DNA of 64,000 bases, from positions 1 through 64,000 of the forward strand of contig NZ_JNKO01000011.1 in NCBI RefSeq assembly GCF_000702885.1, written 5' to 3'. The stretch comes from Oribacterium sp. P6A1. Lineage in GTDB: Bacteria; Bacillota; Clostridia; Lachnospirales; Lachnospiraceae. Position 1 is the first letter of the stretch. Each line of letters begins with the position of its first letter. Positions 42,498 through 51,138 of this stretch are shown one piece after another. The notes below the pieces were generated by a model. It had not been told where the DNA came from and ran no database searches. It worked only from the letters and a program-made list of their open reading frames with translations. Made by a program: the position numbers and the translations under genes.

Positions 42498-44027
42498 CTA
42501 AAAATTCTTTCTGATCGCATCAACTGCTGCCAGCATCTGCCTGTCTTCACTGAGAGTCACCATATACTCTTCCGCATTGCTGCCAAGTTCAACAGAGATG
42601 TCCGGAGTGATACCCAACCTGTGAATATTCTGACCGGATGGGATGTAGTAGTAATGAGTGGTGAACTCTACGGCAGAACCATCCTGAAGTGATGTAATGG
42701 TCTGGACTATGCCCTTTCCGTAAGACTTTGTTCCCACGATGGTTGCACGGCCATAATCCTTGAGACAGCCTGAGAAAAGCTCTGCAGCAGAAGCGGAATT
42801 CTGATTCTGGAGCACAACTATAGGGATGTCTATCTCGTGTCCGTCACCTGCATACCACTCCTGGCCCTTTCCGTTCTTGTCTCTGGTGTAGGCGAAAAGT
42901 GTCTTTCCCTGCTGGAATCCGCTGTTTCCGTCTGTGTACTTTGTGAGATCATCGGGAAGGATGTAATCGAGAAGTGATGAAGCTACCTCGATATCACCAC
43001 CGCCGTTTCCTCTTAAGTCAATGATGAGTGCTTTTATCTTTGCTGTTTCAACAAGTGTGTCCAGGGCCTGCTTTGCCTGTCTTTCCTCCACATCATAGAA
43101 ATTGGCAAAGGACAGATAGCCTACCTCACTTGGGGAAAGTGATGAAGTCGTATCGGAGGTTTCGGAAGGAAGATCCTTAAAATCGATACCAATCTCGTCA
43201 AGGGTTCCGTAGCGGATACGGGGAACCTCCACATTGCCTCTCGAAATGCGCATGGATATTTCCTGACCGTAACGCTTTACCACGCAGTTAAAGGTGGTGC
43301 CGTCCTCACCCTGAATCAGATTGGGAAGCACATAGGAAATAGACATTCCGGAAATGTCTATTCCGTCAACTTTGTAAAGAACGTCTCCTACCTGAAGACC
43401 TGCCTCTTCTGCGGGGCTGCCCTCATAGACCTTTGTTACAACGATTTCATTGGTGCCCTCAAGCTGCTGGACCATGGCTCCTATACCATGATAGGTCGAT
43501 TGTTTGCTTGATTTGCTTTCACGCATCTCTTCTGCGCTGTAGTAGTGGGCATAAGGGTCGTCGTCTGTCAGTGAAGCAAGCAGTCCCTTGTAAATATAGG
43601 TGGCTGCCTTGTCGGGATCCTCAGGGAAAAGGTAGTTCTGATCAAGGATACTCTGGAGCATACCAAGTTTCCTTGTGATGGCTGCCATATTGACGGAACT
43701 TTTGACCACACCGGCAGAACCGCCCGTTTCAGTTCCGGCATCAGCTCCTTCTGCTGCCAATGAATAGCCCTTGTCGCCTGTCTGAAGCTCCGATGCACTG
43801 GCCAGCGTCAGGGAAGCATTGCCCGCTCCGCGGTTGACCAGAAGATCGTTGAGGAAAGGCGGTATGCCGAAGAAGTACACATAAAAAGTGCTTCCTCCGA
43901 TTATGAACATGACCGCAAGTCCCAAAAGGAAACCATAGACGAAGTCAAAGTTTCCGAAAAGTGGCTTCTTTTGTTTCTTTGTTGAATTTTCAGTTTCGTT
44001 TGTTTGATTTTTTTCTTCGTTTTGCAT
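42498..44027 (-). CDS. ctpA: C-terminal processing protease (S41) with PDZ domain
   Basis: A 509-residue protease from ATG 44027. A cytosolic N-terminus rich in Asn, Lys and Gln is followed by one membrane helix (about 33-55). A linker, a PDZ domain (about 175-260, GIGAMVQQLEGTNEIVVTKV) and the S41 domain follow, with LIIDLRGNGGGD, NQNSASAAELFSG (catalytic Ser) and TKSYGKGIVQT (Lys). A putative peptidoglycan-binding tail is not obvious. It lies downstream of the FtsEX-hydrolase genes with its own promoter, and may process their substrates. Confidence 0.9.
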   Translation of the reverse strand: MQNEEKNQTNETENSTKKQKKPLFGNFDFVYGFLLGLAVMFIIGGSTFYVYFFGIPPFLNDLLVNRGAGNASLTLASASELQTGDKGYSLAAEGADAGTETGGSAGVVKSSVNMAAITRKLGMLQSILDQNYLFPEDPDKAATYIYKGLLASLTDDDPYAHYYSAEEMRESKSSKQSTYHGIGAMVQQLEGTNEIVVTKVYEGSPAEEAGLQVGDVLYKVDGIDISGMSISYVLPNLIQGEDGTTFNCVVKRYGQEISMRISRGNVEVPRIRYGTLDEIGIDFKDLPSETSDTTSSLSPSEVGYLSFANFYDVEERQAKQALDTLVETAKIKALIIDLRGNGGGDIEVASSLLDYILPDDLTKYTDGNSGFQQGKTLFAYTRDKNGKGQEWYAGDGHEIDIPIVVLQNQNSASAAELFSGCLKDYGRATIVGTKSYGKGIVQTITSLQDGSAVEFTTHYYYIPSGQNIHRLGITPDISVELGSNAEEYMVTLSEDRQMLAAVDAIRKNF

Positions 44028-44034
44028 ACAAACT

Positions 44035-44063
44035 ATTATAGGTTGCGTTTTACGTAATGCCAA
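44035..44063 (-). promoter_or_regulatory. Promoter of ctpA, suggesting a leaderless mRNA
   Basis: Minus-strand -35 TTGGCA, 17-bp spacer and perfect -10 TATAAT. Only seven bases separate the -10 from the ctpA ATG, so transcription should start at or one to two bases before the start codon. No Shine-Dalgarno is visible in front of that ATG. Confidence 0.65.
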
Positions 44064-44093
44064 ACAAAATTTTCATAAATCGTATAGTGTATG

Positions 44094-44130
44094 AAAAAAG
44101 AGAACCCTTCTTTAAAGGAAGGATTCTCTT
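44094..44130 (-). terminator. Terminator after the M23 hydrolase
   Basis: AAGAGAA-CCTTC pairs with GAAGG-TTCTCTT, followed by six T on the minus strand. It separates the ftsE-ftsX-hydrolase operon from ctpA. Confidence 0.8.
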
Positions 44131-44187
44131 ACGGATAATGCAGGAATACTGCCGGCTTATGAAAACTGCTGTCATGTCATCAGATAG

Positions 44188-45447
44188 TTACAGGTAGCTC
44201 TCAGGATCCACATATGAGCCGTTTTTTCTGATCCCGAAGTGAAGGTGCGGGCCTGTGGAGTACCCTGTTGATCCCACGGCGCCTATGGTATCACCCTGGG
44301 ATACCTCATCACCTTCTGAAACATTGAGACTGGACATATGCATATAGACGGTGTAGATTCCGCTGCCGTGACTTATCATGATGTAGTTGCCGGCGCTTGC
44401 GGAGTAGGTGGAAATGACGACCTTTCCTCCGGCAGCTGCTATGACCCTGGAGCCTGTCGGAGCTGCGATGTCAATGCCTTTGTGATAGGAGCTTGCACCC
44501 TCCGTCGGTGACTCCCGGGAGCCGAAACCGCTTGATATGGTACCGCTGGCTGGGCAAGGCCATTTGAACCCGCCGCTCATGGTTCGTTCCTTATATTCGG
44601 AACCGTTTTTCTCGGCCTTCTTTCTGGCTTCCTCCTCCTGACGGGCTATCTCACGCTCCATGGCTTCGATATTGGCCTCCTGGGCTTTGATGGCAGCCTT
44701 CAGATCATCAATGCTGTTCTGCTGCTCTTCGATTTCGTTTTCGGCACTGGCGATCTTTTTGCTGTATGCGGTGAGCTCTGCCGTTTTCTCATCGAGAAGA
44801 GCCTGTATGCTGTCCTGCTTTGCCTGAGCCTGTGTTCTCAGGTCTGTAAGCTGGGCGTTCTCAGCCTGGAGCTGGTTTTCTGTATCCTCCACCAGCTGTC
44901 TGGTCTCTTCGTATTCCGTCAGCTTTTCCCGGTCATAGCGGGTGATCCTCGATATGTACTCGGCCTTGTTCAGAAGATCGGACCAGCTCTTCGCATTCAG
45001 GATCATATCGATAAAGCTGGTGTCGCCTTTTTCGTACATGAACTTGATTCGGAGCTTCATGCTGGCGTACTGATCGGATGCCGTCTGGGTCGCCTTCGCG
45101 AGCTGTTCCTGGGTGAACTGGATGTCCAGCTGCTTCTTCTCAATGGAATCATTGATGGATATAAGCTCGTTTGTGATCTCAGTCATGTTCTGATCCAGTG
45201 CTTTTACATAAGCGGCAGTGTCGGCCTTCAGCTCTTCAAGTTCCTCTATCTTTTTGTTGACCTTTTTCTGCTCCGCTGCCAATGCATCTATTTTTTCCTT
45301 GCTGTCACTTATTATCTGCTTTGAATCCTTTATGGACTGCTGCTCTTTCTCTGCCGCTGAAACAGGCAGGGATGCACAGATAAGGGACAGGATGGTTATT
45401 ACAGATAGTAATTTGAGTTTTTTGATTCCCGATATTTTCATAAGCAT
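44188..45447 (-). CDS. EnvC-like murein hydrolase activator or M23 endopeptidase
   Basis: A 419-residue exported protein with a signal peptide (LPVSAAE cleavage near 31). A long coiled coil of two helices (about 32-270) is split by a short loop. The C-terminal M23/LytM domain (about 300-419) has SYHKGIDIAAPTG, with HxxxD, and GPHLHFGIRKNG. All zinc ligands appear present (His, Asp, HxH), so it may cut peptidoglycan itself, like PcsB/CwlO relatives. It follows ftsX without a gap. In Firmicutes, FtsEX opens such coiled-coil hydrolases at the division site. Confidence 0.9.
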   Translation of the reverse strand: MLMKISGIKKLKLLSVITILSLICASLPVSAAEKEQQSIKDSKQIISDSKEKIDALAAEQKKVNKKIEELEELKADTAAYVKALDQNMTEITNELISINDSIEKKQLDIQFTQEQLAKATQTASDQYASMKLRIKFMYEKGDTSFIDMILNAKSWSDLLNKAEYISRITRYDREKLTEYEETRQLVEDTENQLQAENAQLTDLRTQAQAKQDSIQALLDEKTAELTAYSKKIASAENEIEEQQNSIDDLKAAIKAQEANIEAMEREIARQEEEARKKAEKNGSEYKERTMSGGFKWPCPASGTISSGFGSRESPTEGASSYHKGIDIAAPTGSRVIAAAGGKVVISTYSASAGNYIMISHGSGIYTVYMHMSSLNVSEGDEVSQGDTIGAVGSTGYSTGPHLHFGIRKNGSYVDPESYL

Positions 45448-46356
45448 TTACACTCTTAGAGATTTCCTGATGGTAAAGAAGGATACTACAAAGCCGACTC
45501 CTACACCGAGGCCCATTGCTGCTGCCATCATTTCCGGGAAGATGGTTCCGATGGGAATAGGTGCAAAGAGGGTGCTTATACCGAGGAAGTGATCATTAAC
45601 ATAGGTCACTGCCTTGCCGTATATAAGATATATGCCTATGAGCGGGATGACTGCTCCTGCAAATCCAAGGACTACACCTTCAACAAGGAAAGGAAGGCGT
45701 ATCATGAAATTGGTGGCACCTATCATTTTCATTATCTCATTTTCCTTGCGCCTGAACTGGGCCGCTACGGAAATGGTATTGGAAATAAGGAAAACAGAAA
45801 CAGCAAGAAGGACTCCGATTATGACGGCGCTCAGTGATGAGATGAGTCGTTCCAGGGAACTGAGACCTTCTATCGCTGCGCTTGAGTAATTTATCTGCCT
45901 GACTATTGAAAAGCTGTAGAGCCAGTCCACTATACTCTGCTGATCTTCTATGTTGTTAAGGAATATTTCATAGCTTTGGGAGCCTGCAAGGGGGTTATCC
46001 TCTGCAAAGGCCTGAGCCATCAACTCGTTGTTGTGAAAATAATCTGTCTTGAATTCACTCCACGCGTCTTCCGCTGAGGTATAGTCTGCACTTTTGATCT
46101 CTTCTCTTTTTTCTATTTCCTGCCCCAGTTCCTTTACCTGTTCTTCTGTTGCATCATCATTGAAAAAAACAGTGATGCCTACAGTGGTCTCTGCTGTTTT
46201 TGCCATGTTCTGGACGTTGGTCAGAATGGCAAAGAAAAGGCAGAAAAGAAAGATACAGGCTGAAATGGTAGCGGTGGAAGCTGCCGAAAAAAGCTTATTA
46301 TGGAAAAGGTTTTTGAAACCTGAGCGTATACAGTAGCTCCATGCATTTGCCTTCAT
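45448..46356 (-). CDS. ftsX: Cell division ABC permease FtsX
   Basis: A 302-residue membrane protein with four helices. The N-terminal cytosolic tail and first helix are followed by an extracellular loop (about 45-165) that should contact the hydrolase. Three more helices then include the MacB/FtsX fold (RKENEIMKMIGATNFMIRLPF). Its start overlaps the ftsE end by four bases (ATGA) and its stop touches the hydrolase start. Confidence 0.93.
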   Translation of the reverse strand: MKANAWSYCIRSGFKNLFHNKLFSAASTATISACIFLFCLFFAILTNVQNMAKTAETTVGITVFFNDDATEEQVKELGQEIEKREEIKSADYTSAEDAWSEFKTDYFHNNELMAQAFAEDNPLAGSQSYEIFLNNIEDQQSIVDWLYSFSIVRQINYSSAAIEGLSSLERLISSLSAVIIGVLLAVSVFLISNTISVAAQFRRKENEIMKMIGATNFMIRLPFLVEGVVLGFAGAVIPLIGIYLIYGKAVTYVNDHFLGISTLFAPIPIGTIFPEMMAAAMGLGVGVGFVVSFFTIRKSLRV

Positions 46357-47417
46357 CGTATTGTACCCTCCTTTCCTGATTTATGGTGTGGGCGATGAGA
46401 GCCCTTCAGACCGCGGGAAGTTTTTCCGGTATCGGAAGTGGTATCGTCACCGGTTTCGGTACTTGTGCCGGTATAGACATTGGCATCGGAAACAGCCCCG
46501 GTATTTACTGCTTCAGCAGATATTTCAACTGTGTCGTGTTTGCTGAGAATATCTGAATCATTTATATCTTCCTTTGATTTGATCCGGATTTTTTCATCGG
46601 CAGGGCTGTCTTCAAATTCGTCATCCAGCCAATCCTCTTCATTTTGCTCTTCGTTTTGATCGTCCTTCCGGTCTTCGTCCCAGTCTTCAACCCAGTCGTC
46701 AGTCCAGTCTGTTTTTTCTTCCGTTTCAAAAGTGTCTTTGGAAGTATCCGGTCCTGAAATCCGGTCTGAAATAATCTGGCCCATGGACATGGAAACAGTT
46801 CGTTTATTCATTCGCTCCACCATGGCTTTATCGTGAGTGATGATGATAACTGTGGTACCCTGACTGTTGATACGAAGAAGAAGCTTCATGATTTCTTCCG
46901 CATTTTCGTGATCCAGATTTCCCGTGGGTTCATCCGCTATCAGAATCTCCGGACGATTGACCAGGGCTCTTGCAATGGCTGTACGCTGCTGTTCTCCGCC
47001 GCTGAGCTGCCGCGGGTATGAATCAGCCTTGGCACTGAGTCCTGTAAGACTGAGGATTTTTGTTACATTCTCGAAAATCTCATCATCCGGCTTTCCGATG
47101 ATCAATTGTGCAAATGCTATATTCTCGTATACAGTCCTGTCCTCCAGCAGTCTGAAATCCTGAAATACAACCCCGAGACGTCTTCTGTAGGCCGGCACCT
47201 GACTTCGTTTCAGCTTTTGGAGGTCTGTGTCGTTGACTACTATGCTTCCACGGTCTGCATCAAGTTCCTTCGTGAGAAGGCGTACCAGTGTGGATTTGCC
47301 GGAACCGCTTTTTCCGACAATAAAACAGAACTCTCCATCTCTGATGGAGAGATTTATATTACGGAGTGCATGGACTCCGGTGCGATATGTCTTTGAGACA
47401 TCTTTAAGTTCTATCAT
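46353..47417 (-). CDS. ftsE: Cell division ABC ATPase FtsE with long acidic C-terminal tail
   Basis: A 354-residue ATPase; the usual FtsE is about 225-230. Residues 1-225 are a canonical ABC domain: [46 protein letters not shown] and ITHDK. Beyond this lies a disordered tail of about 125 residues that is strongly acidic and Trp-containing ([16 protein letters not shown]), then Ser/Thr-rich and basic near the end (HRPHHKSGK). The tail may be a docking or regulatory arm specific to this lineage. ftsE, ftsX and the hydrolase form one operon. Confidence 0.92.
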   Translation of the reverse strand: MIELKDVSKTYRTGVHALRNINLSIRDGEFCFIVGKSGSGKSTLVRLLTKELDADRGSIVVNDTDLQKLKRSQVPAYRRRLGVVFQDFRLLEDRTVYENIAFAQLIIGKPDDEIFENVTKILSLTGLSAKADSYPRQLSGGEQQRTAIARALVNRPEILIADEPTGNLDHENAEEIMKLLLRINSQGTTVIIITHDKAMVERMNKRTVSMSMGQIISDRISGPDTSKDTFETEEKTDWTDDWVEDWDEDRKDDQNEEQNEEDWLDDEFEDSPADEKIRIKSKEDINDSDILSKHDTVEISAEAVNTGAVSDANVYTGTSTETGDDTTSDTGKTSRGLKGSHRPHHKSGKEGTIR

Positions 47418-47450
47418 ATATGAATTCTTTCGTTAAATTGAAATTTGTAT

Positions 47451-47613
47451 GTGTATAAAGCCATACGGATTGCTTCGTTGCTCTGCGACAACAGAAATCT
47501 CGAATCCACGCTATCGCGTTGCTTCTCGATTTCTGTTGTCGTATCAGATGCATATTCATCCATACAAGCGAGCTTGCATGGATGAATACGCGCCTGATAC
47601 CGGACTTATACAC
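47451..47613. repeat. Double-palindrome element with terminal inverted repeats
   Basis: The element is bounded by GTGTATAA (47451-47458) and TTATACAC (47606-47613). Inside are two adjacent long imperfect palindromes: 47486-47541 (14 perfect pairs, CGACAACAGAAATC, then a broken inner stem) and 47541-47600 (arms of about 29 bases, with near-perfect pairing and a two-base centre). In the second palindrome the three A/C mismatches on the plus strand become G-U pairs in minus-strand RNA. It contains no reading frame. It lies between ftsE and the CdaR-like gene, outside the latter's terminator. Confidence 0.7.
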
Positions 47614-47622
47614 TAATGATAT

Positions 47623-47664
47623 AAAAAAGCCGGTTAAGGTGTAAACACCAATAACCGACTTTTA
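47623..47664 (-). terminator. Terminator after the CdaR-like gene
   Basis: AAAAGCCGGTTA-GGTG pairs with CACC-TAACCG-CTTTT around TAAA, with six T following on the minus strand. Confidence 0.8.
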
Positions 47665-47692
47665 TATTTCAATTATCTTAATAATGCGAGGA

Positions 47693-48784
47693 TCAATAAT
47701 CGATGGACTCCATATACTTCATATACTTCACTACCATAAGGGCGATCTTGAAGGTTATGGCGTCATCAAATACTCTCAGATCGAGACCGGTGGATCTCTG
47801 AAGCTTATCCAGTCTGTAAACAAGAGTGTTTCTGTGGATGTAGAGCTGTCTTGAAGTCTCGGATACGTTAAGGTTGTTTTCAAAGAACTTGTTAATGGTT
47901 GTAAGTGTTTCCTCATCGAACTCATCAGGAGAAATGGTTGTGAAGATCTCCTTGATAAACATCTTGCAAAGAGGAAGGGGAAGCTGATAAATCAGACGTC
48001 CGATACCGAGACGGTTGTATGCGATGATGTTTCTGTCCTCGTAGAAGATCTTTCCTACTTCGAGGGCCATCTTTGCCTCCTTGTAAGACTTGGAAACGTC
48101 CTTGATCTCGTTTACAACTGTTCCGAAGCTTACCCGTGCGTGGATCATGGCCTCTGTCTCCAGCATATCCAGGATGGTCTCACCGACATGGTAAAGCTCC
48201 TCTGCTGACTCGTTTGGCTTAACTTCCTTAACTACGATAACATTCTTCTCATCGACAGCTGTAACGAAATCCTTTGTCTTTGTTGCAAAAAGTGTCTTAA
48301 GTGCATCCAAAGCACCTGAATCGTTAGAGCCCTTATCTGTTTCGATGATGTAAACAACACGCTTTACGCCAATGTCTATATGAAGCTTCTTTGCGCGATT
48401 GTAGATATCTACAAGAAGCAGATTGTCGAGAAGAAGGTTCTTGATGAAATTATCCTTATCGAACTTCTCTTTGTAAGCTACGAGAAGAGTCTGGATCTGG
48501 AAGGATGCAAGCTTTCCTACCATGTAAACATCATCGGTGTCGCCCTTTGCTATAAGAACGTACTCAAGCTGATGCTCATCGAAAATCTTGAAAAACTGAT
48601 ATCCGCCTACTGCCTGGCTGTCTGCCTGGGAATCTGCAAAGGAGGATACCATAGACTCTGTGTACTGCTCATCTGAAAAAGTAGAAGAAAGAATCTTGCC
48701 GTCGATATCAGCGATAGCAATATCAACTCTTGTAATACCTTTCAGTGAGTCAATGGTGCTCTGTAAAACCTGATTTGAAATCAT
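47693..48784 (-). CDS. CdaR/PucR-family transcription regulator
   Basis: A 363-residue regulator. The N-terminal domain (about 1-120) resembles a sugar-diacid or small-molecule sensor: TRVDIAIADIDGKILSSTF. The middle holds a GGDEF-like fold used as a spacer in PucR proteins. The C-terminal helix-turn-helix (about 300-355) is LNVSETSRQLYIHRNTLVYRL, a clear PucR/CdaR motif. It is downstream of the MsmX-like ATPase, separated by terminators, so it is a separate unit; a link to sugar uptake is plausible but not shown. Confidence 0.82.
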   Translation of the reverse strand: MISNQVLQSTIDSLKGITRVDIAIADIDGKILSSTFSDEQYTESMVSSFADSQADSQAVGGYQFFKIFDEHQLEYVLIAKGDTDDVYMVGKLASFQIQTLLVAYKEKFDKDNFIKNLLLDNLLLVDIYNRAKKLHIDIGVKRVVYIIETDKGSNDSGALDALKTLFATKTKDFVTAVDEKNVIVVKEVKPNESAEELYHVGETILDMLETEAMIHARVSFGTVVNEIKDVSKSYKEAKMALEVGKIFYEDRNIIAYNRLGIGRLIYQLPLPLCKMFIKEIFTTISPDEFDEETLTTINKFFENNLNVSETSRQLYIHRNTLVYRLDKLQRSTGLDLRVFDDAITFKIALMVVKYMKYMESIDY

Positions 48785-48990
48785 ATGTTCTCCTATCTTA
48801 ACGGAAAAAAGAAAAATGTCCGCTGTTACCCATAATTAATTGTATTTTACTAAAATCAACATTTAAGTTCAAGGTTTCTTTATAGAATAGAATAATTGAC
48901 AAAAAGATTCAAGTAACAATCTGCTTTTTGTTAAAGACAAATTGCCTATTCTGTTATTCGGCAGTATGAGAGGTTTTAATAACAAATTGC

Positions 48991-49045
48991 AAAAAGCTCT
49001 TGGGGACTTTAGGGATGAGTTCTCGTACAACCCGCAGAGCTTTTT
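48991..49045. terminator. Second hairpin downstream of the sugar ABC ATPase
   Basis: AAAAAGCTCT pairs with AGAGCTTTTT around a 35-nt loop holding GGGG and CCC segments that could pair further. A-run and T-run ends suit either strand. It lies just after the terminator at 49049-49083. The rest of this gap (48785-48990) shows nothing more than AT-rich sequence. Confidence 0.5.
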
Positions 49046-49048
49046 ACA

Positions 49049-49083
49049 TAAAAAGATCCGAAGCACTTTCTGCTCCGGATCTC
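49049..49083 (-). terminator. Terminator after the sugar ABC ATPase
   Basis: AGATCCG-AGCA pairs with TGCT-CGGATCT, with four T following on the minus strand, nine bases past the gene. Confidence 0.75.
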
Positions 49084-49091
49084 TGAAAATC

Positions 49092-50204
49092 TTAGTTTGT
49101 GATGGTCTTCTCTGTCTCTTTGTCGAAGACGTGGATCTTTGACTCGTCGATGGCGAATGTAACATTGGAACCTGTACGGGCAGCTGTCTTAGGATTAACT
49201 CTTGCAACCCATGAAGCATCTCCGAGATCGAAGTAAAGAAGTGTCTCAGCGCCGAGCATCTCGTAAACCTTGATCTCTGCCTGAAGTGTCTGCTTTGGAT
49301 GAGCTGCTACGAAATCAGCCTCATCGTGAAGGTGCTCAGGTCTGATACCGAGAGTAACGGTCTTGCCTACATATCCGCCTTCCTTAAGCTTGGCAGCCTT
49401 CTCCTTGCTGAGGGCGATGGTGTGACCTGCGAATGTAAGTGTTACGTCGCCGTCCTTCTCAGCACACTCTGCATCGATCATGTTCATCTGAGGTGAACCG
49501 ATGAATCCTGCAACGAACTTGTTGCAAGGTGTATCGTAAAGGTTCTCAGGTGAATCAACCTGCTGGATGATACCATCCTTGAGAACAACGATTCTTGTTC
49601 CGAGTGTCATAGCCTCTGTCTGATCGTGAGTAACGTAGATGATAGTTGTCTCAAGAGACTTATGAAGCTTTGCGATCTCTACACGCATCTGAGCTCTCAG
49701 CTTTGCATCGAGGTTTGAAAGAGGCTCGTCCATAAGGAATACCTTAGGTCTTCTTACGATTGCACGTCCCATAGCAACACGCTGTCTCTGTCCACCTGAA
49801 AGAGCCTTTGGCTTTCTGTCAAGAAGGTGCTCAAGGTCAAGGATTCTTGCTGCCTCATGTACCTTCTGATCGATCTCATCCTTAGGAACCTTACGAAGCT
49901 TAAGACCGAATGCCATGTTATCGTAAACTGTCATATGAGGATACAGAGCGTAGTTCTGGAATACCATCGCGATGTCTCTGTCCTTAGGTTCTACATCGTT
50001 CATTCTCTTTCCGTCAATCATGAGATCACCGCTTGAGATATCCTCAAGACCTGCGATCATACGGAGAGTTGTGGACTTACCACATCCTGATGGTCCTACG
50101 AAAATGATAAACTCCTGATCCTTTACATCAAGATTGAACTCCTTAACGGCAACGAATCCGTTAGGATACTTCTTTGTGACGTCTTTAAGAACTACACTTG
50201 CCAT
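49092..50204 (-). CDS. msmX: Sugar ABC transporter ATPase (MsmX/UgpC family)
   Basis: A 370-residue ATPase that energises several carbohydrate ABC importers. Motifs are VGPSGCGKSTTLRMIAGL, LSGGQRQRVAMGRAIVR, VFLMDEPLSNLDAKLR and YVTHDQTEAMTLG. The C-terminal OB-fold domain (about 240-370) is typical of the family that contacts regulators or permeases. No permease or binding protein is nearby, which is usual for the shared ATPase MsmX in Firmicutes. Codon use looks highly biased, suggesting strong expression. Confidence 0.92.
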   Translation of the reverse strand: MASVVLKDVTKKYPNGFVAVKEFNLDVKDQEFIIFVGPSGCGKSTTLRMIAGLEDISSGDLMIDGKRMNDVEPKDRDIAMVFQNYALYPHMTVYDNMAFGLKLRKVPKDEIDQKVHEAARILDLEHLLDRKPKALSGGQRQRVAMGRAIVRRPKVFLMDEPLSNLDAKLRAQMRVEIAKLHKSLETTIIYVTHDQTEAMTLGTRIVVLKDGIIQQVDSPENLYDTPCNKFVAGFIGSPQMNMIDAECAEKDGDVTLTFAGHTIALSKEKAAKLKEGGYVGKTVTLGIRPEHLHDEADFVAAHPKQTLQAEIKVYEMLGAETLLYFDLGDASWVARVNPKTAARTGSNVTFAIDESKIHVFDKETEKTITN

Positions 50205-50373
50205 AATTGTATGTCTCCTTATCAGCTATACATCTAGTACTATTTGCGGTTTTTATCTCCGCTGTTTCGAACTATCCGTATAATACTCTAATAGATTTTC
50301 AATCTCTACGGCATTGCTAGCCAAAAAGGTACGTCAAATTTTAGACAAAGTGTCAGTGGGAAAACCGGTTTTG

Positions 50374-51024
50374 TTAATAAAGACAAAAAATCGAAGTTTT
50401 TGTAATCTTAATCTTCCCTTCTTTCAGCAATTTGCCTACGGCACGCTTAAATGCGGCCTTTGACATGCCGAAATCCCGCTGAATTTCGTCAGGTTGTACA
50501 GTTTTGTCCGTGTATGGTACATGTCCATCGAACTTTTCTTTCAGAATGGCAAGTACGTCATCGGCATTTTGCTCATAAAAATAGGTCTTGATTTTGTCAT
50601 TTTTAATAACGGTAGCGTCTTCGTGCTTTCTTGTGTACATGGTAGCGGCAAGACGCTGGGAGTGATCCACATAAAGATAAACCTCTATGGTGTCACCTTT
50701 CTTTATGTCGTAGCGCATTTCGTGATATGGAAGAAGGACGTCTCTCTCCAGTCCGATATCAACAAATGCACCGATGTTGGTAACATCCTTTACCATCACC
50801 TTAGCAATCTCCCCCACTGACATGAGTGGTTTTTTGGTGGTTGCTATAAGACGGTCACGGGAATCCTTATATACGAAAACCTCGATCTCGTCTCCTGTGC
50901 TCTTTCCGTTTGGAACCTGCTTTTTTGGAAGGAGTACGGATGCGCCCTCCTCATCCTGCAGATAAACACCGAAATCCTTCTCGCGTGCTATCTTGAGTGT
51001 CTGTATCTTTCCTAATTCGATCAT
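50374..51024 (-). CDS. S1-domain RNA-binding protein, CvfB-like
   Basis: A 216-residue protein with S1/OB-fold repeats: region 1 (LKIAREKDFGVYLQDEEG), region 2 (VKDVTNIGAFVDIGLERDVLL) and a C-terminal winged helix (RDFGMSKAAFKRAVGKLLKEGKI). Typical CvfB is about 280 residues with three S1 domains; the third is reduced here. It binds RNA and affects expression of many genes in staphylococci; its role here is unknown. It is transcribed upstream of msmX. Confidence 0.8.
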   Translation of the reverse strand: MIELGKIQTLKIAREKDFGVYLQDEEGASVLLPKKQVPNGKSTGDEIEVFVYKDSRDRLIATTKKPLMSVGEIAKVMVKDVTNIGAFVDIGLERDVLLPYHEMRYDIKKGDTIEVYLYVDHSQRLAATMYTRKHEDATVIKNDKIKTYFYEQNADDVLAILKEKFDGHVPYTDKTVQPDEIQRDFGMSKAAFKRAVGKLLKEGKIKITKTSIFCLY

Positions 51025-51138
51025 TTGAATTCCTTTCTATGTTTTCGTCAGATTTTCAGATCTGACCGGTACTGTTCAAAAAAGTGATAAAACTCATCTT
51101 CTGTATGGATACTTCCGACGATTTATTTTGGTTCTGAC

